64,000 nt of DNA from Candidatus Hodarchaeota archaeon. GTDB taxonomy: Archaea > Asgardarchaeota > Heimdallarchaeia > Hodarchaeales > Hodarchaeaceae. This document shows, in pieces, positions 35,354 to 45,035 of the stretch; position 1 is the stretch's first letter, and each line of letters opens with the position of its first letter. The stretch spans positions 1 to 64,000 of the forward strand of contig JAEOTM010000032.1 of the NCBI GenBank assembly GCA_016839815.1, written 5' to 3'. The notes under the pieces are model-generated. The model saw nothing but the letters and a program-made list of their open reading frames with translations, did no database searches and was not told the origin of the DNA. Made by a program: the position numbers and the translations under genes.

Positions 35354-35782
35354 TTATGATCCTGGTTTAACTCGCTTGGAAAAATAACTTACCTCTTCCC
35401 AGTTAGTGTATCCAGCATTATGAAAGCATAACTTACTTGTGGTATTATCCTCAAAGATTAGGGCACTGTACACTTCTATCTGTTTATCATTAAGTAAATG
35501 TTCTTCTGCAGCCAGTACTAATTCTTTCCCTATTCCCTGATTTTGATTTGCTGGATGTACCGCTAATCGATTAATCCACCCTTTTCGTTCATCATGAGTA
35601 ACTAATACGACACCAATCAACTTATTGTTGTCAAATTTCCCCAGTAATGTGACATTTCCAGATTCTAATTGCTCTTTCACACGATCAGGATGATCACGTC
35701 CATCTACTCGTGGATTCAATCCAACTAACTCCCATAGTTCTAACACTTCAGGATAATTGGAGAGAGAAAGCTGCTGAATCAC
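35354..35782 (-). CDS. GNAT-family N-acetyltransferase
   Basis: 142 residues. The acetyl-CoA loop is in VHPANQNQGIGKELVLAAEEHL (about 75-96), with the Q/RxxGxG pattern. The C-terminal strand SALIFEDNTTSKLCFHNAGYTNW fits the GNAT fold. The substrate is unknown. It lies 17 bases after the BtpA-like gene and is probably co-transcribed with it. Confidence 0.85.
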   Translation of the reverse strand: MIQQLSLSNYPEVLELWELVGLNPRVDGRDHPDRVKEQLESGNVTLLGKFDNNKLIGVVLVTHDERKGWINRLAVHPANQNQGIGKELVLAAEEHLLNDKQIEVYSALIFEDNTTSKLCFHNAGYTNWEEVSYFSKRVKPGS

Positions 35783-35799
35783 TGATATTTCCCTCTATA

Positions 35800-36624
35800 T
35801 TACTTCTTCCTCAATGATTTCCACTTAGACATGAATTCGCTAGCTTTTTCTAGATCAATGGGTGAATGCAGATTAGAAATATCGTATTTCAATGAACTTC
35901 CAATGATAACACCTGAAATAAGGGGAAATACCGTACTTACATTTTCCATGGTTACCCCACTACCTAAGAATGGCTTATGCTTAGTTTTTGCAACGAATTG
36001 TGTTAATGTGTCTAAAGGGAGAAGTGATCCTGTTTCCCTTCCAGATAATATAATTCCATCTGCACCTCCACGGTCCAACGCATTTCTAGCTGCTTCTTCT
36101 AAAGAAAACTGTCCAAGGGGTGTAGCATGCTTTACTCCGACATCTGCAAGAACTAATACTTCTGAATGTAATCTCTGTTTTTCGTGTATAACTTCCGATG
36201 CCAATCCTTCAATAATCCCTTGATCCGTCACGTATGCTCCTTCCCAAATATTACACCTAATGAAACTAGCGTGATTAAGTGTAGCAATAGTTAATGCCTG
36301 TAAACATGCATTACGAAGAATATTTACTCCAACAGCTATATCAGGAACGGACTCAATTATCTTATTGACAATTTTACTCATTATTAGAAATTTTGCATCT
36401 GAAATTCGTGTTTTGGTATATGGAATGTCGTGAAAGTTCTCTATAAGTAAAGCATCAAATCCTGCTTGTTTTAAGGTAAGCGCATCCGCAATACTTTTTC
36501 TGAATGACTCATTAAAATCGAAATCTGGAGAGAGAGAGCTTTCAAAAGACGGTAAATGTATCATTCCGATAGCTGGTTTCAGGTTCAAATCCAGAGGATG
36601 TTTCGAGATTGGCATATAGGTCAC
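35800..36624 (-). CDS. BtpA/SgcQ-family TIM-barrel protein
   Basis: 274 residues. The sequence follows the BtpA family: IGMIHLPSFESS near the start, DALLIENFHDIPY (about 54-66), GVNILRNACLQAL, FIRCNIWEGAYVTDQGIIEG, and GGADGIILSGRETGS. Members include the photosystem I assembly factor BtpA and bacterial SgcQ of unknown function, all TIM barrels. In an archaeon the role is unknown. ATG at 36615 is an alternative start. It leads the GNAT gene. Confidence 0.85.
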   Translation of the reverse strand: MTYMPISKHPLDLNLKPAIGMIHLPSFESSLSPDFDFNESFRKSIADALTLKQAGFDALLIENFHDIPYTKTRISDAKFLIMSKIVNKIIESVPDIAVGVNILRNACLQALTIATLNHASFIRCNIWEGAYVTDQGIIEGLASEVIHEKQRLHSEVLVLADVGVKHATPLGQFSLEEAARNALDRGGADGIILSGRETGSLLPLDTLTQFVAKTKHKPFLGSGVTMENVSTVFPLISGVIIGSSLKYDISNLHSPIDLEKASEFMSKWKSLRKK

Positions 36625-36729
36625 TTCAGATATTTAATTCCATTCTAACCTCTAGCTGTTATAATTCTTAAGTACCCCCACATTAGAAAAGTTAAAACGA
36701 TCATCGTTAAAGAGAATTGAGTGAATGTG

Positions 36730-36816
36730 ATGACGGTTTTACCGGCTGAACTAAGTAGATTACTATTTAGAGATGATGAGTACTGGCAACCTGATCATAT
36801 AGATGAAATTAAATGA
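36730..36816 (+). CDS. 28-residue microORF overlapping the tRNA thiolase start
   Basis: ATG 36730 (or GTG 36721) opens MTVLPAELSRLLFRDDEYWQPDHIDEIK and stops at TGA 36814-36816. The stop overlaps the ATG of the thiolase gene as ATGA, the usual sign of translational coupling. The peptide is balanced and protein-like, with an acidic end. It could be a leader peptide or a true microprotein. No family is recognised. Confidence 0.35.
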   Translation: MTVLPAELSRLLFRDDEYWQPDHIDEIK

Positions 36817-37748
36817 GCACGTGTACTTGTGGAGCATTAGTAGAGCATAATGATCCATTCAATCCATATTCTGGTAATAAGTGCTCTTCTTGCTTTATAG
36901 GATATATAGAGAAGAAAATTCTGAATGGTGTGCCTCGTAGGGTAAGAGGTCATCCAATCCTTGTTGCAGTTTCTGGAGGGAAGGATAGCTTAGCATTACT
37001 CAGTGTTCTATTTACTTTTCGGCAGGAACTCAAAATTCCTTCAATAACTGTTGTTATTCTTGAGGAGGAAATCCTGGATATTAAGCATGAAAGGCAACAA
37101 ACAATTCAATATTTAAAGAACCACTTTTCAGGATTACCGATTATTTATACGAATTACTCAAACCTATTCGGCTATAGCTTACCAGATCTTGTTGCCACAA
37201 ATGACGCTATAAAACTTGGTTATACACCATGTGCCATATGTGGTGTATTTCGTAAGCAGGCTCTTTTTAACTTGGCTCTTCAACACGGTATTAATTTCAT
37301 TGCTCTTGGTACAACCTTAGAAGATGAAACGGCTACCACATTGCTGAATGTAGTTAGAGGAATTTCTCGGACTAAAAAAAATCAGATTTCCACATCCAAT
37401 ATCGATGAACATTTTAAGTTTCCAGAAAGAATTAAACCCCTGGCACGTATTTCTGAAGATCTCATCCGTACCTATATAAAAATTAAGCAAATCCCTACGA
37501 TTTCAAAGCCATGTCCATATGCGAAACGGTCCTTAAGGTCAGAAATAACACCTTTTATTTCTTCATTGAAATCTCGCGATCCTCAAGGTTCATTCCTTTA
37601 CAATATTCTTAAAACTAGACATCTTTTAAAGGAAATGACAATACCTCAGCAGCCTCTTTATCAATGTGAGCGGTGTCAAATGATCTCTCATCAAATTCTT
37701 TGTCCAAGTTGTCGTATTATTGTGAAACTATTGAAGTCTGACAAATAA
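36813..37748 (+). CDS. ncsA: tRNA 2-thiolation enzyme, NcsA/TtuA/Ncs6 type
   Basis: 311 residues. An N-terminal zinc finger (CTC...CSSC, about 4-29) is followed by the PP-loop VAVSGGKDS (about 52-60), the CAICG pair (about 137-141) and CPYA (about 229), which together give the three cysteines for an iron-sulphur cluster, then a C-terminal zinc finger (CERC...CPSC). This matches archaeal NcsA and bacterial TtuA, which adenylate U34 or U54 of tRNA and insert sulphur, using a ubiquitin-like sulphur carrier. No carrier gene is seen nearby. The start overlaps the microORF stop. Confidence 0.85.
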   Translation: MSTCTCGALVEHNDPFNPYSGNKCSSCFIGYIEKKILNGVPRRVRGHPILVAVSGGKDSLALLSVLFTFRQELKIPSITVVILEEEILDIKHERQQTIQYLKNHFSGLPIIYTNYSNLFGYSLPDLVATNDAIKLGYTPCAICGVFRKQALFNLALQHGINFIALGTTLEDETATTLLNVVRGISRTKKNQISTSNIDEHFKFPERIKPLARISEDLIRTYIKIKQIPTISKPCPYAKRSLRSEITPFISSLKSRDPQGSFLYNILKTRHLLKEMTIPQQPLYQCERCQMISHQILCPSCRIIVKLLKSDK

Positions 37749-37874
37749 CTCCTTTGCCAAGATGTAATTAGTTTTATGGCGGGGATACGAATCTATATTA
37801 GCTTGTATTCTTCCTTCAAATTTATTCTAATCTATAGAAAAATGTCTTCAGAAGTAAGAAAAACGGTTTAAGTC

Positions 37875-39746
37875 ATGCCAGAACAACTTTTCTTAGAATT
37901 ACGAGATGCACTAGCCCATAGAAATATGGATAAGGTTAATCGTATTCATAATGGACTTTTATCAATAAAATCTGGTCATAATTTGGTAGAAAGCTTTTGG
38001 AAACTTCGTATCGAAGCTGAAATCTACCATTTCAAGCGTGATTATCCTCAAGCATCGTCACTTCTAAAAAGAGCACAGAAAATTGTTACAAAATTGTCCT
38101 TAACAGACTCTCAACTGGGAAGCTTGAATGGTAGATATGCCTCTTGTTTATATAATACAGCAAACTATGAAGAGGCGTTAAATTTTTATTCTACTGCAAA
38201 ATTATTAGCTCACAATGATATACCAAGGTCCTATTATTATAAAACAAAAATATTACAGTGTCTAATAAAATTAGAAAAGAAAACTGAATTTTTCGATTTT
38301 TTTGAGGAGACTCTTAATAGTCTTACTTCGGATCCCTTAAAAAAAGTATGGGATCACCATTTGAATTATTTATGGAACTTAGTATCAATCTTTCGACGAA
38401 ATTCATGGTTTTCTGAGATCAAACAGTATATATCTAATTATATTCCAGAAAAAACTAAGGATTATACACTTTCTTTCCTCCAATTCATATCTGCTCTAAT
38501 ATCAAGATCCGAACACAAATATGATGAAATGTGTGGACATATTGAACTTTGTCTCAAATACTTCCAAGACAGCTGGGATCCAGTCGATCACAAGAATTTA
38601 CTCCTAAATTGTGCTAGTTTAGTTAGATATCCATTTAGTGATTTTCAAACTGCAAAAAAATACTTAGAACAAGCTTTAATCCTAAGTCCAAATCCAGATG
38701 GTTGGCGAATCCATATTTTAAATTCATTAGGATCAGTACTTCGTTTTACAGGTGAATATTCTCGCGCTGTTCAAGTACTCAAAGAGTCCATAAATCTTAG
38801 TGTCCTTCCGAAGAATTTATGGCAGCTAGGGTTTGCATACAATACACTAGGGATGATCTATACTCTGTTAGGAAGAAATTCTCTGGCAAAAGATGCTTTT
38901 GACTCAAGTCTTGAATGTAATATTGAGGAAAGTAATGACACGGGGAAAGGATATACATATGGGTCAATGGGTTGGCGAGAATCTGTTTTAGGTAATTTTA
39001 AAGAAGCAGAAAAGTATTATACAAAGAGTATTGCTTCATTTGGAAAATTTGGATATATTCCTCCCATTATCTATTTAGCGAAAGCTGAAATCCTATCAAA
39101 TATTTCTGTAAGTACCTCTTCTGAAATAGATGGCCTATTAAAAAAAGCACATGAAATAATATGGAACCGTAACCTTAGACTCGACAAAGGTAGATATTTT
39201 ATCACCCTAGGAAATATTTCTTTCAATTACAAAGAATATCCGAAGGCTGAAGAGAGCTTTCTCAAGGCGCTTTATTTTGAGGATATCTATGAAGTCTACT
39301 CACAAGCTCTCTTAGGCACAATAAAGGTGAATGCTAGCCTTTATGTCAAAAATGAGGATAATAAATACTTGAATCGAGTAAGAACACATTTAACCTCCCT
39401 TAAAACAATTTCACATCGTAATTCATTATTGTGGGCGGAAATGAATCTGATTTCAGCCATCATAGATATGTCTGAGGGAGACCTCGTTCATGCATCAGAG
39501 TCTTTGTCTGTAATTCGTTCTTATTCTGAATCCCATCAATTATCTGATCTTTTTTCCCGATTAGAAAAACAAGAAAATAACTTAAAGATATATCAAAGGT
39601 ATAATAAGCTCCAAGACCAGATTAAGGATTTCTCTGAAAGAGAATATCTCAAATCACAATCACTGAAGGATATGATGCATTATCTGAAGACAATTTCACG
39701 TTTACTTAGCGCCTACTCCTCAGATACAAAATTAGACAAACAATAA
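37875..39746 (+). CDS. TPR-repeat protein
   Basis: 623 residues made almost wholly of helical repeats of about 34-40 residues. Clear TPR units include NSLGSVLRFTGEYSRAVQVLKESINLS and FAYNTLGMIYTLLGRNSLAKDAFDSSLE (about 285-350) and FITLGNISFNYKEYPKAEESFLKAL (about 440-465). No catalytic domain or membrane segment is seen. It is probably a scaffold for protein contacts. The C-terminal ~60 residues are a charged helical segment. Confidence 0.82.
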   Translation: MPEQLFLELRDALAHRNMDKVNRIHNGLLSIKSGHNLVESFWKLRIEAEIYHFKRDYPQASSLLKRAQKIVTKLSLTDSQLGSLNGRYASCLYNTANYEEALNFYSTAKLLAHNDIPRSYYYKTKILQCLIKLEKKTEFFDFFEETLNSLTSDPLKKVWDHHLNYLWNLVSIFRRNSWFSEIKQYISNYIPEKTKDYTLSFLQFISALISRSEHKYDEMCGHIELCLKYFQDSWDPVDHKNLLLNCASLVRYPFSDFQTAKKYLEQALILSPNPDGWRIHILNSLGSVLRFTGEYSRAVQVLKESINLSVLPKNLWQLGFAYNTLGMIYTLLGRNSLAKDAFDSSLECNIEESNDTGKGYTYGSMGWRESVLGNFKEAEKYYTKSIASFGKFGYIPPIIYLAKAEILSNISVSTSSEIDGLLKKAHEIIWNRNLRLDKGRYFITLGNISFNYKEYPKAEESFLKALYFEDIYEVYSQALLGTIKVNASLYVKNEDNKYLNRVRTHLTSLKTISHRNSLLWAEMNLISAIIDMSEGDLVHASESLSVIRSYSESHQLSDLFSRLEKQENNLKIYQRYNKLQDQIKDFSEREYLKSQSLKDMMHYLKTISRLLSAYSSDTKLDKQ

Positions 39747-39758
39747 TTTCGAGGATTA

Positions 39759-39875
39759 ATGAATCGTATCTTCGACGTAATAATTATTATCTTGGGTCTT
39801 CCCTCCCACTTTTCCCTATTTATCTCCCATTACACCTCTCTTCTCATGTTCTCCATGATTTGCATTCTACCTTAG
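39759..39875 (+). CDS. Possible 38-residue hydrophobic peptide
   Basis: ATG 39759 is preceded at five bases by GAGG and opens a 38-codon ORF that is mainly hydrophobic (IIIILGL..., LLMFSMICIL). It starts twelve bases after the TPR gene stop. A pyrimidine-rich sequence underlies most of it, so the ORF may be accidental and the tract may serve termination instead. Confidence 0.25.
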   Translation: MNRIFDVIIIILGLPSHFSLFISHYTSLLMFSMICILP

Positions 39876-40238
39876 CCAATTTTAGTAGAACGTCAGTAAT
39901 ATTAAATTTTGGTTTACCTGATCTAAGCACCTTTGCTTTCACTTTTTTTCATAGACCTAGTCATTTCTAGAGGGAATAACCAATAAACATCTGCAGACCG
40001 CCTAAAATATCTTTTGGTGACTTATATACCTCTTAAAAAGAACTGATAGAATCTTTATCTAGAATCACTAGATCCCAATTAAACATTAAGTAAGTGTTTT
40101 AGGGGTTAATTATTCGATTTGCTAGGTATAGATTCTTAATCAACCGTCTTCGTAAAGAAAAATTCTCAGCATCAACAAGAAATTATTAAATTGTATATAG
40201 ATAGAGAAAAGTATTCAACTATAATTGGTGGGATTCTT
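39876..40238. other. Intergenic region with T-rich tract
   Basis: About 360 bases without a supported gene. A CACTTTTTTTC run near 39940 could end transcription, and AT-rich elements near 40100-40180 could hold the promoter of the aminotransferase gene. No RNA structure is obvious. Confidence 0.35.
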
Positions 40239-41390
40239 ATGAGAACAGATATCCGTGACTACTTCCCAGTAATTGAAAAAGCAATTTACTTAAATCATGC
40301 AGCTATTGGTCCATCGCCAAAACCCGTAACGGAGGAAGTCCAAAAGTGGATGGTTCATCACAAATCTTACGGAGATATGTATTTTTCGCCTTTAAATGTT
40401 ATGTACGAAGAAATAAATCGAGATCGTGAAGTATTAGGTAAGTTAATTAATGCTCGCTTTCCTACAGATGAAATATCATTCACCTACAATACAAGCTATG
40501 GTTTAGCAGCTATTGCTGAAGCAATACCTTGGAAAAAGGGTGATACGGTTATACTAAACTATTTAGAATATACATCAAACTCTTATACTTACCAAGCTTT
40601 AGCTCGCAAGTTTGATCTTAAAGTGAAGACTATTCCTCATGTTAATGGTAAATTACCTTTAGAAAAATTTCAAGCAGCGCTGGATCAAACAACTCGGTTG
40701 GTAGCAATCTCTCATGTCCAATTTAGTAACGGTTTTCGTAGTGATCTTGAAACTTTAACTTCTCTAATACATGAGGTGGGAGGAGAAATAATCGTTGATG
40801 GAATTCAATCCTTGGGAGCTGTTCCCCTTGATGTTCAGAAGACTAATATTGACTACTTAGCCGCAGGTGGATATAAATGGTTGTTAGCACCCATGGGAAC
40901 AGGATTTATGTATGTAAAACGAGAATTGGCAGATACTCTCCAGCCTTCCTTCGTTGGAAGTATGTCCGACTCTGCGCCTATGAATCTTTCTCATCATCAT
41001 TATGTCCCTGGCCCATCAGCTAAGAGGTTCCAAGCTTCTCTCGGTCCAAACTCTCATCTTCTTTCGGTAGCTGTAAACTTTCTCTTGGATATTGGTGTAG
41101 ATAATATATTTGAGCACTTACTTAGTCTTACTGATATTATTATAGAGTATGTTCAAGATAAGGCAAATTTTGAACTAAAATCTCCAGTAGATGATGTAAA
41201 AAACAGAAGCGGAATTATTAATTTCACCTGTCCGAATGCAGAGAGCATAATCCCTCGTTTACGAAAACTTGAAAAGCCAATTGCTGTTTCTTATCGTGAA
41301 AAAGGTATTAGAATCTCCCCACATTGTTACAATACTGCAGATGAAGTAAGAACCTGTTTAGAGACAATTTCTCAATTAAGTGTATCATAA
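40239..41390 (+). CDS. Class V aminotransferase, cysteine desulfurase-like
   Basis: About 383 residues from ATG 40239, which has GGTGGG six bases upstream; the track TTG (40191) lacks this. It opens with YLNHAAIGPSPKPV, typical of the class V fold, and the PLP lysine lies in YLAAGGYKWLLAPMGTGF (about 215-232). Members include cysteine desulfurases and isopenicillin-N epimerase-like enzymes. There is no clear cysteine loop near the active site, so sulphur delivery to the thiolase two genes upstream is only a guess. Confidence 0.83.
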   Translation: MRTDIRDYFPVIEKAIYLNHAAIGPSPKPVTEEVQKWMVHHKSYGDMYFSPLNVMYEEINRDREVLGKLINARFPTDEISFTYNTSYGLAAIAEAIPWKKGDTVILNYLEYTSNSYTYQALARKFDLKVKTIPHVNGKLPLEKFQAALDQTTRLVAISHVQFSNGFRSDLETLTSLIHEVGGEIIVDGIQSLGAVPLDVQKTNIDYLAAGGYKWLLAPMGTGFMYVKRELADTLQPSFVGSMSDSAPMNLSHHHYVPGPSAKRFQASLGPNSHLLSVAVNFLLDIGVDNIFEHLLSLTDIIIEYVQDKANFELKSPVDDVKNRSGIINFTCPNAESIIPRLRKLEKPIAVSYREKGIRISPHCYNTADEVRTCLETISQLSVS

Positions 41391-41407
41391 GATTTGGAAT
41401 TGTGAAT

Positions 41408-42082
41408 TTACTCCATTTTCCATACACTTTCCCCATGCCAATCCCGGATCCTCTTGATAGGACTACCAGCATAAATTGAATTTGGTTCTAAAACCCTATT
41501 TGCTGGAATCACTGAATTACTGGCAACAATAACGTTATCCTTAATTGTAACACCTGGTAAAATGATTGTTCCAGCACCAATTGTGCAGTTTTTTCCAATG
41601 ACAATTCGTTTGCGGAAAAGTTCTCCTTGAGATATAGCATGTGCCCCAATAATACAACCAGTTCCGATAGAAGTATTTTCTCCAATTTCCATTAATTCAA
41701 CATCCCAGATTCGAGTATAAATGGCTGCTCCCTTACCAATTTTAGCCCCAAATAATTTATAGAAAAGTGAGGGGAACATCTGGTTAATAAACAGTTTATT
41801 GACAAAATAATAAGCAGTATCTGCAGCTGTCATACCGACTCCCCATAACAGTTGATCTCGACCCGTCAAGATTCCTTCTTCTTTCTTCATAAACAATCTC
41901 GCTAGCTTATGAATGATTGCTAAGATGAACAATCCTGTGAATAATGTTAGAGTAATTGCACAGATGATTGACAAATACAGATTATTTACGAATAATCCAT
42001 TGTAAAAGAGATCAAAATACCATACACCGATGAAAATTACTGATGCTAGTAACACAATCTGAAAGAAAACCCAGGTAACCAT
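41408..42082 (-). CDS. Membrane-bound hexapeptide transferase
   Basis: About 224 residues from ATG 42082, which has AAGGG seven bases upstream; the track TTG 42103 overlaps the upstream stop. Two N-terminal membrane helices (about 4-60) precede a left-handed beta-helix (IGKGAAIYTRIWDVELMEIGENTSIGTGCIIGAH...IGAGTIILPGVTIKDNVIVASNSVI, about 113-205). Such proteins are acyl- or acetyltransferases. It is translated just after the MFS-longin gene, so their functions may be linked. Confidence 0.75.
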   Translation of the reverse strand: MVTWVFFQIVLLASVIFIGVWYFDLFYNGLFVNNLYLSIICAITLTLFTGLFILAIIHKLARLFMKKEEGILTGRDQLLWGVGMTAADTAYYFVNKLFINQMFPSLFYKLFGAKIGKGAAIYTRIWDVELMEIGENTSIGTGCIIGAHAISQGELFRKRIVIGKNCTIGAGTIILPGVTIKDNVIVASNSVIPANRVLEPNSIYAGSPIKRIRDWHGESVWKME

Positions 42083-42092
42083 ATTCATACCC

Positions 42093-43751
42093 TTAGATTT
42101 CAATGTTTGTTGAAGGAGATAGATGACCGAAGACCTCTTCTGCGATATCTACAGCTCCATCGAACACACTGCGTGCTCCATTCCAAGTCGCTAGGTGTTT
42201 ACCGTACTGAGCACAGAATTGAATTTGGAATTCATGCAATGCCTTTTTTAATTCCATATCATGTTTATTACAGAAAATGACGGTAGAAATTCCTGTATCT
42301 TTATCTTTATCAGTAATAATGAAGTGATTACCATGTCTGACCAGATTCAAGTTACCTTTTTCCCTCATCATTTCAGACATAAAGGAAGAAACAGCAGTAA
42401 GTGCTCCTGAAAGTAGTGTGAGCTCAATATCGGTATCTAGTTTTTGTTGAAATGCATAATCAAATAGTGGTAAGCCACCCTCTTCAATCACCATGAGTAA
42501 CGTGAAGTCTAATGGTTCATAACTATCAGTTGTCCAAAATAGAGGAAATGCAGCGAAAACCGCTAAGATAATCAAAATGTATGTCACGTAATCTAAATTC
42601 TCGAGGAGTGGAACTAAGAACCAATGGCCAACACCATACCCTGCACCAAGTCCTAAAGCTAGCGATATAAATCCTAGTGCAAAATATCGTCCTAAACCAT
42701 CACGAGGAGAAAGATCAGCCCACAAAGAAGAATCTAATGTAGGATGGATTAGTGCAAAAGAAAATCCGATCGTTAATGCTGAAATGAAGAAACTTGCTTC
42801 AGATTTTTCGAGACCTAGTATCATTGCGGAAAAAACAATGCCATATATCGCTAATACGATTAAATTCTTCCGACCAATTTTATCAGCTAGAAATCCAGCT
42901 GGTATAACTAACAGCAAATCACCAACTAATACCAAAACCCAAAAAAGTTGATCTACACTAAATTGCAGTTCCCCAAGGGCGGGAAATTTAAAGGTTTCTG
43001 TTATATCCAACACTGATCCTATTAAAGGGAATATAGCTATAGAGATTCCAAGCATACAGTACAATAAGAAATGAGTACTCAAATATGCTTGGACAGACCG
43101 ACGACCAACAATTTTCGTAAATTTGGTTGGCCATGCATCAGGTACCCAGTATTTCAAATCACGGGAGAGTAAAAAGAATACTAAAGTCAAGATGAGTCCC
43201 AATACCCCAATTCCTGGAATGATTACAACCCAGCTATTACTTAATGGATCAGTTTCAGCAAAATCAGAGGAAATCTCATTTCCAATTATAATACTCACAA
43301 GTACTAAGATAATAAATAGAAAAATTGCAGTAGAATATGTTTTTCCGCGTGAAGCTGAATTAGTTAATCCTGCAAATAGTGTCCCACTGCTTGTAAGGAG
43401 AATAGCAAAGGAAAATGCTAATCCGACCAGTGAAACAGAAAATAAGATAGCTGAATTAATAAAAACAATGAATAACGTTGAGGTTATTGATGCACCTAAC
43501 ATACCAATCATAATCCCCTTCTTCAGAAATTCAGGATGTGAATCAAGATAATGTCCTGTGAAATAAAGGACTAGAATCACGAGAAGAAGAAGAACGCCTA
43601 ATATTACTATTCCCAAACCCATAAAAGGATTATCATCAGATTGTTCGACATAATCTAATATTTCGAAAGAATAAATCAATAATAGAGTAGCTGCTAAGCA
43701 CCATGTGAATGTACTGGGTATTATAATGAGGAAAAATCGTTTTACATCCAT
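42093..43751 (-). CDS. MFS transporter with C-terminal longin-like domain
   Basis: About 552 residues from ATG 43751, which has AGGA nine bases upstream; the track TTG/ATT-side start at 43838 adds a tail without support. Residues 1-430 hold about twelve helices and the MFS signature GFLADKIGRKNLIVLA. The last ~125 residues are a soluble domain beginning LLMVIEEGGLPLFDYAFQQ, with LLSGALTAVSSFMSEMM and FIITDKD. This has the same pattern as the C-terminus of the Arf-like protein and the N-terminus of the 47.9-kb protein. It is probably a cytosolic sensor or docking domain. Confidence 0.82.
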   Translation of the reverse strand: MDVKRFFLIIIPSTFTWCLAATLLLIYSFEILDYVEQSDDNPFMGLGIVILGVLLLLVILVLYFTGHYLDSHPEFLKKGIMIGMLGASITSTLFIVFINSAILFSVSLVGLAFSFAILLTSSGTLFAGLTNSASRGKTYSTAIFLFIILVLVSIIIGNEISSDFAETDPLSNSWVVIIPGIGVLGLILTLVFFLLSRDLKYWVPDAWPTKFTKIVGRRSVQAYLSTHFLLYCMLGISIAIFPLIGSVLDITETFKFPALGELQFSVDQLFWVLVLVGDLLLVIPAGFLADKIGRKNLIVLAIYGIVFSAMILGLEKSEASFFISALTIGFSFALIHPTLDSSLWADLSPRDGLGRYFALGFISLALGLGAGYGVGHWFLVPLLENLDYVTYILIILAVFAAFPLFWTTDSYEPLDFTLLMVIEEGGLPLFDYAFQQKLDTDIELTLLSGALTAVSSFMSEMMREKGNLNLVRHGNHFIITDKDKDTGISTVIFCNKHDMELKKALHEFQIQFCAQYGKHLATWNGARSVFDGAVDIAEEVFGHLSPSTNIEI

Positions 43752-43970
43752 TTTAACATATCCTGTAGAATTATACTTAGTTAGGGTGTGGATCTCAAGC
43801 TTTGGTAAGGATTTCAAAGCTCTAGCAATAATTATCAAAATAGGGTAAAGAGATTAAATCCTTTATTCAGCTTTCTCACATTATACTAACACCTTAAATA
43901 AACCTCATCGAAGCATATTAGGACAAGAATCTTTTTGGAAAAAGGATTTTTACTCAAGATAATTACAGGG

Positions 43971-45035
43971 ATGCCGAATCAATTGACAATAAATAACTAT
44001 TTCACTCTACTCTCCGAACTTGTGAATATTCCAGGACCTGTTGGACGAGAGGAGAAAGTTCAACAGTTTTTAGCCAATAAATGGAAAGCTTCTGGTCTTG
44101 ATGTTGAATTAGATAGAATTGGAAATTTATATGGACGTCTGAATGGAGAAGGTCCGCATTGGGCAATTGTATCTCATGCTGACACAATTGGTTTTCTTGT
44201 GCAACAGATACTTTCTAATGGTTTCTTGAAAGTGGCATTTAATACTGCTGCAACTACACCCGATGCCCGTTTCCTCGCAGGATCCAAGATTCGATTCCTA
44301 ACCAATGAATCTCAAGATATATTCGGTTATTTTGGATTGAGAAGTGGTCATCTTGCAGGAATTGAGGGGAAGAAAAAACCAATATTATTTGATGAAATGT
44401 TTATTGATCTTGGAACAAACTCAATTGAAGAAGTGAAGAAATTAGGAATTGATATCGGGACCCCTGCTGTTTTTAACTCTCCTATATATCAAATTCAAAA
44501 CAATATTGTAGGCCCTTCAATGGATAACCGAATTGGAGGTACTATTCAGACTATTCTTGTCGCCAATTTGATGGAAAAAGGACTCCGCCCAAATTTGACT
44601 TTGATTTCAACTGTTCAAGAGGAGATTGGAATGAAAGGAGCTGCAGCAGCTGCAAAAAATGGAGAATATGATGGAGTGGTAAACCTAGATGTAGGATTAA
44701 CAGGAGATATCCCGCCTTCCAAGCAAGACTACGTACCAACTAAACTCGGACATGGACCTATTCTTGTTGTAAAAGACTTTTCAATCCATTATTCTCATTC
44801 ATTATTAACATCACTTGCTGAGGTTGCTTTACATGAGAAAATTCCATTCCAGAAAGCAGTGTTCAAAAATTATAACACTGATGGAATGCATTTCTTTATG
44901 AATGGATTCCCTACAATTACTGTTTCCATACCATGTAGATATACTCATACAAACTTCGAAACGATTAATCTTTCTGACGTTCAAAATACGTTAACTTTAC
45001 TAGAATCATTACTTTCATTATCAGTAAATGTGTAA
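43971..45035 (+). CDS. M42-family metallopeptidase
   Basis: About 354 residues. Metal ligands follow the family: VSHADTIGF (H, about 65), GPSMDNRIGG (D, about 182), STVQEEIG (E, about 215), NLDVG (D) and VSIPCRYTHT (H, about 325). Members are dodecameric aminopeptidases (TET/glutamyl) that trim short peptides, or are annotated as endoglucanase-like. ATG 43971 is preferred over the track TTG 43935, as it opens just before the conserved start of the fold. The last eight bases overlap the kinase fusion gene. Confidence 0.83.
   Translation: MPNQLTINNYFTLLSELVNIPGPVGREEKVQQFLANKWKASGLDVELDRIGNLYGRLNGEGPHWAIVSHADTIGFLVQQILSNGFLKVAFNTAATTPDARFLAGSKIRFLTNESQDIFGYFGLRSGHLAGIEGKKKPILFDEMFIDLGTNSIEEVKKLGIDIGTPAVFNSPIYQIQNNIVGPSMDNRIGGTIQTILVANLMEKGLRPNLTLISTVQEEIGMKGAAAAAKNGEYDGVVNLDVGLTGDIPPSKQDYVPTKLGHGPILVVKDFSIHYSHSLLTSLAEVALHEKIPFQKAVFKNYNTDGMHFFMNGFPTITVSIPCRYTHTNFETINLSDVQNTLTLLESLLSLSVNV

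Noticed and set aside
36570-36600. GGTTCAAATCC resembling a tRNA T-arm
   Set aside because: It lies inside the BtpA-family gene and encodes its conserved start; no acceptor or anticodon stem can be built around it.
43123-43551. 142-codon plus-strand ORF
   Set aside because: It is antisense to the MFS-longin gene; no ribosome site, and its composition mirrors the membrane helices.
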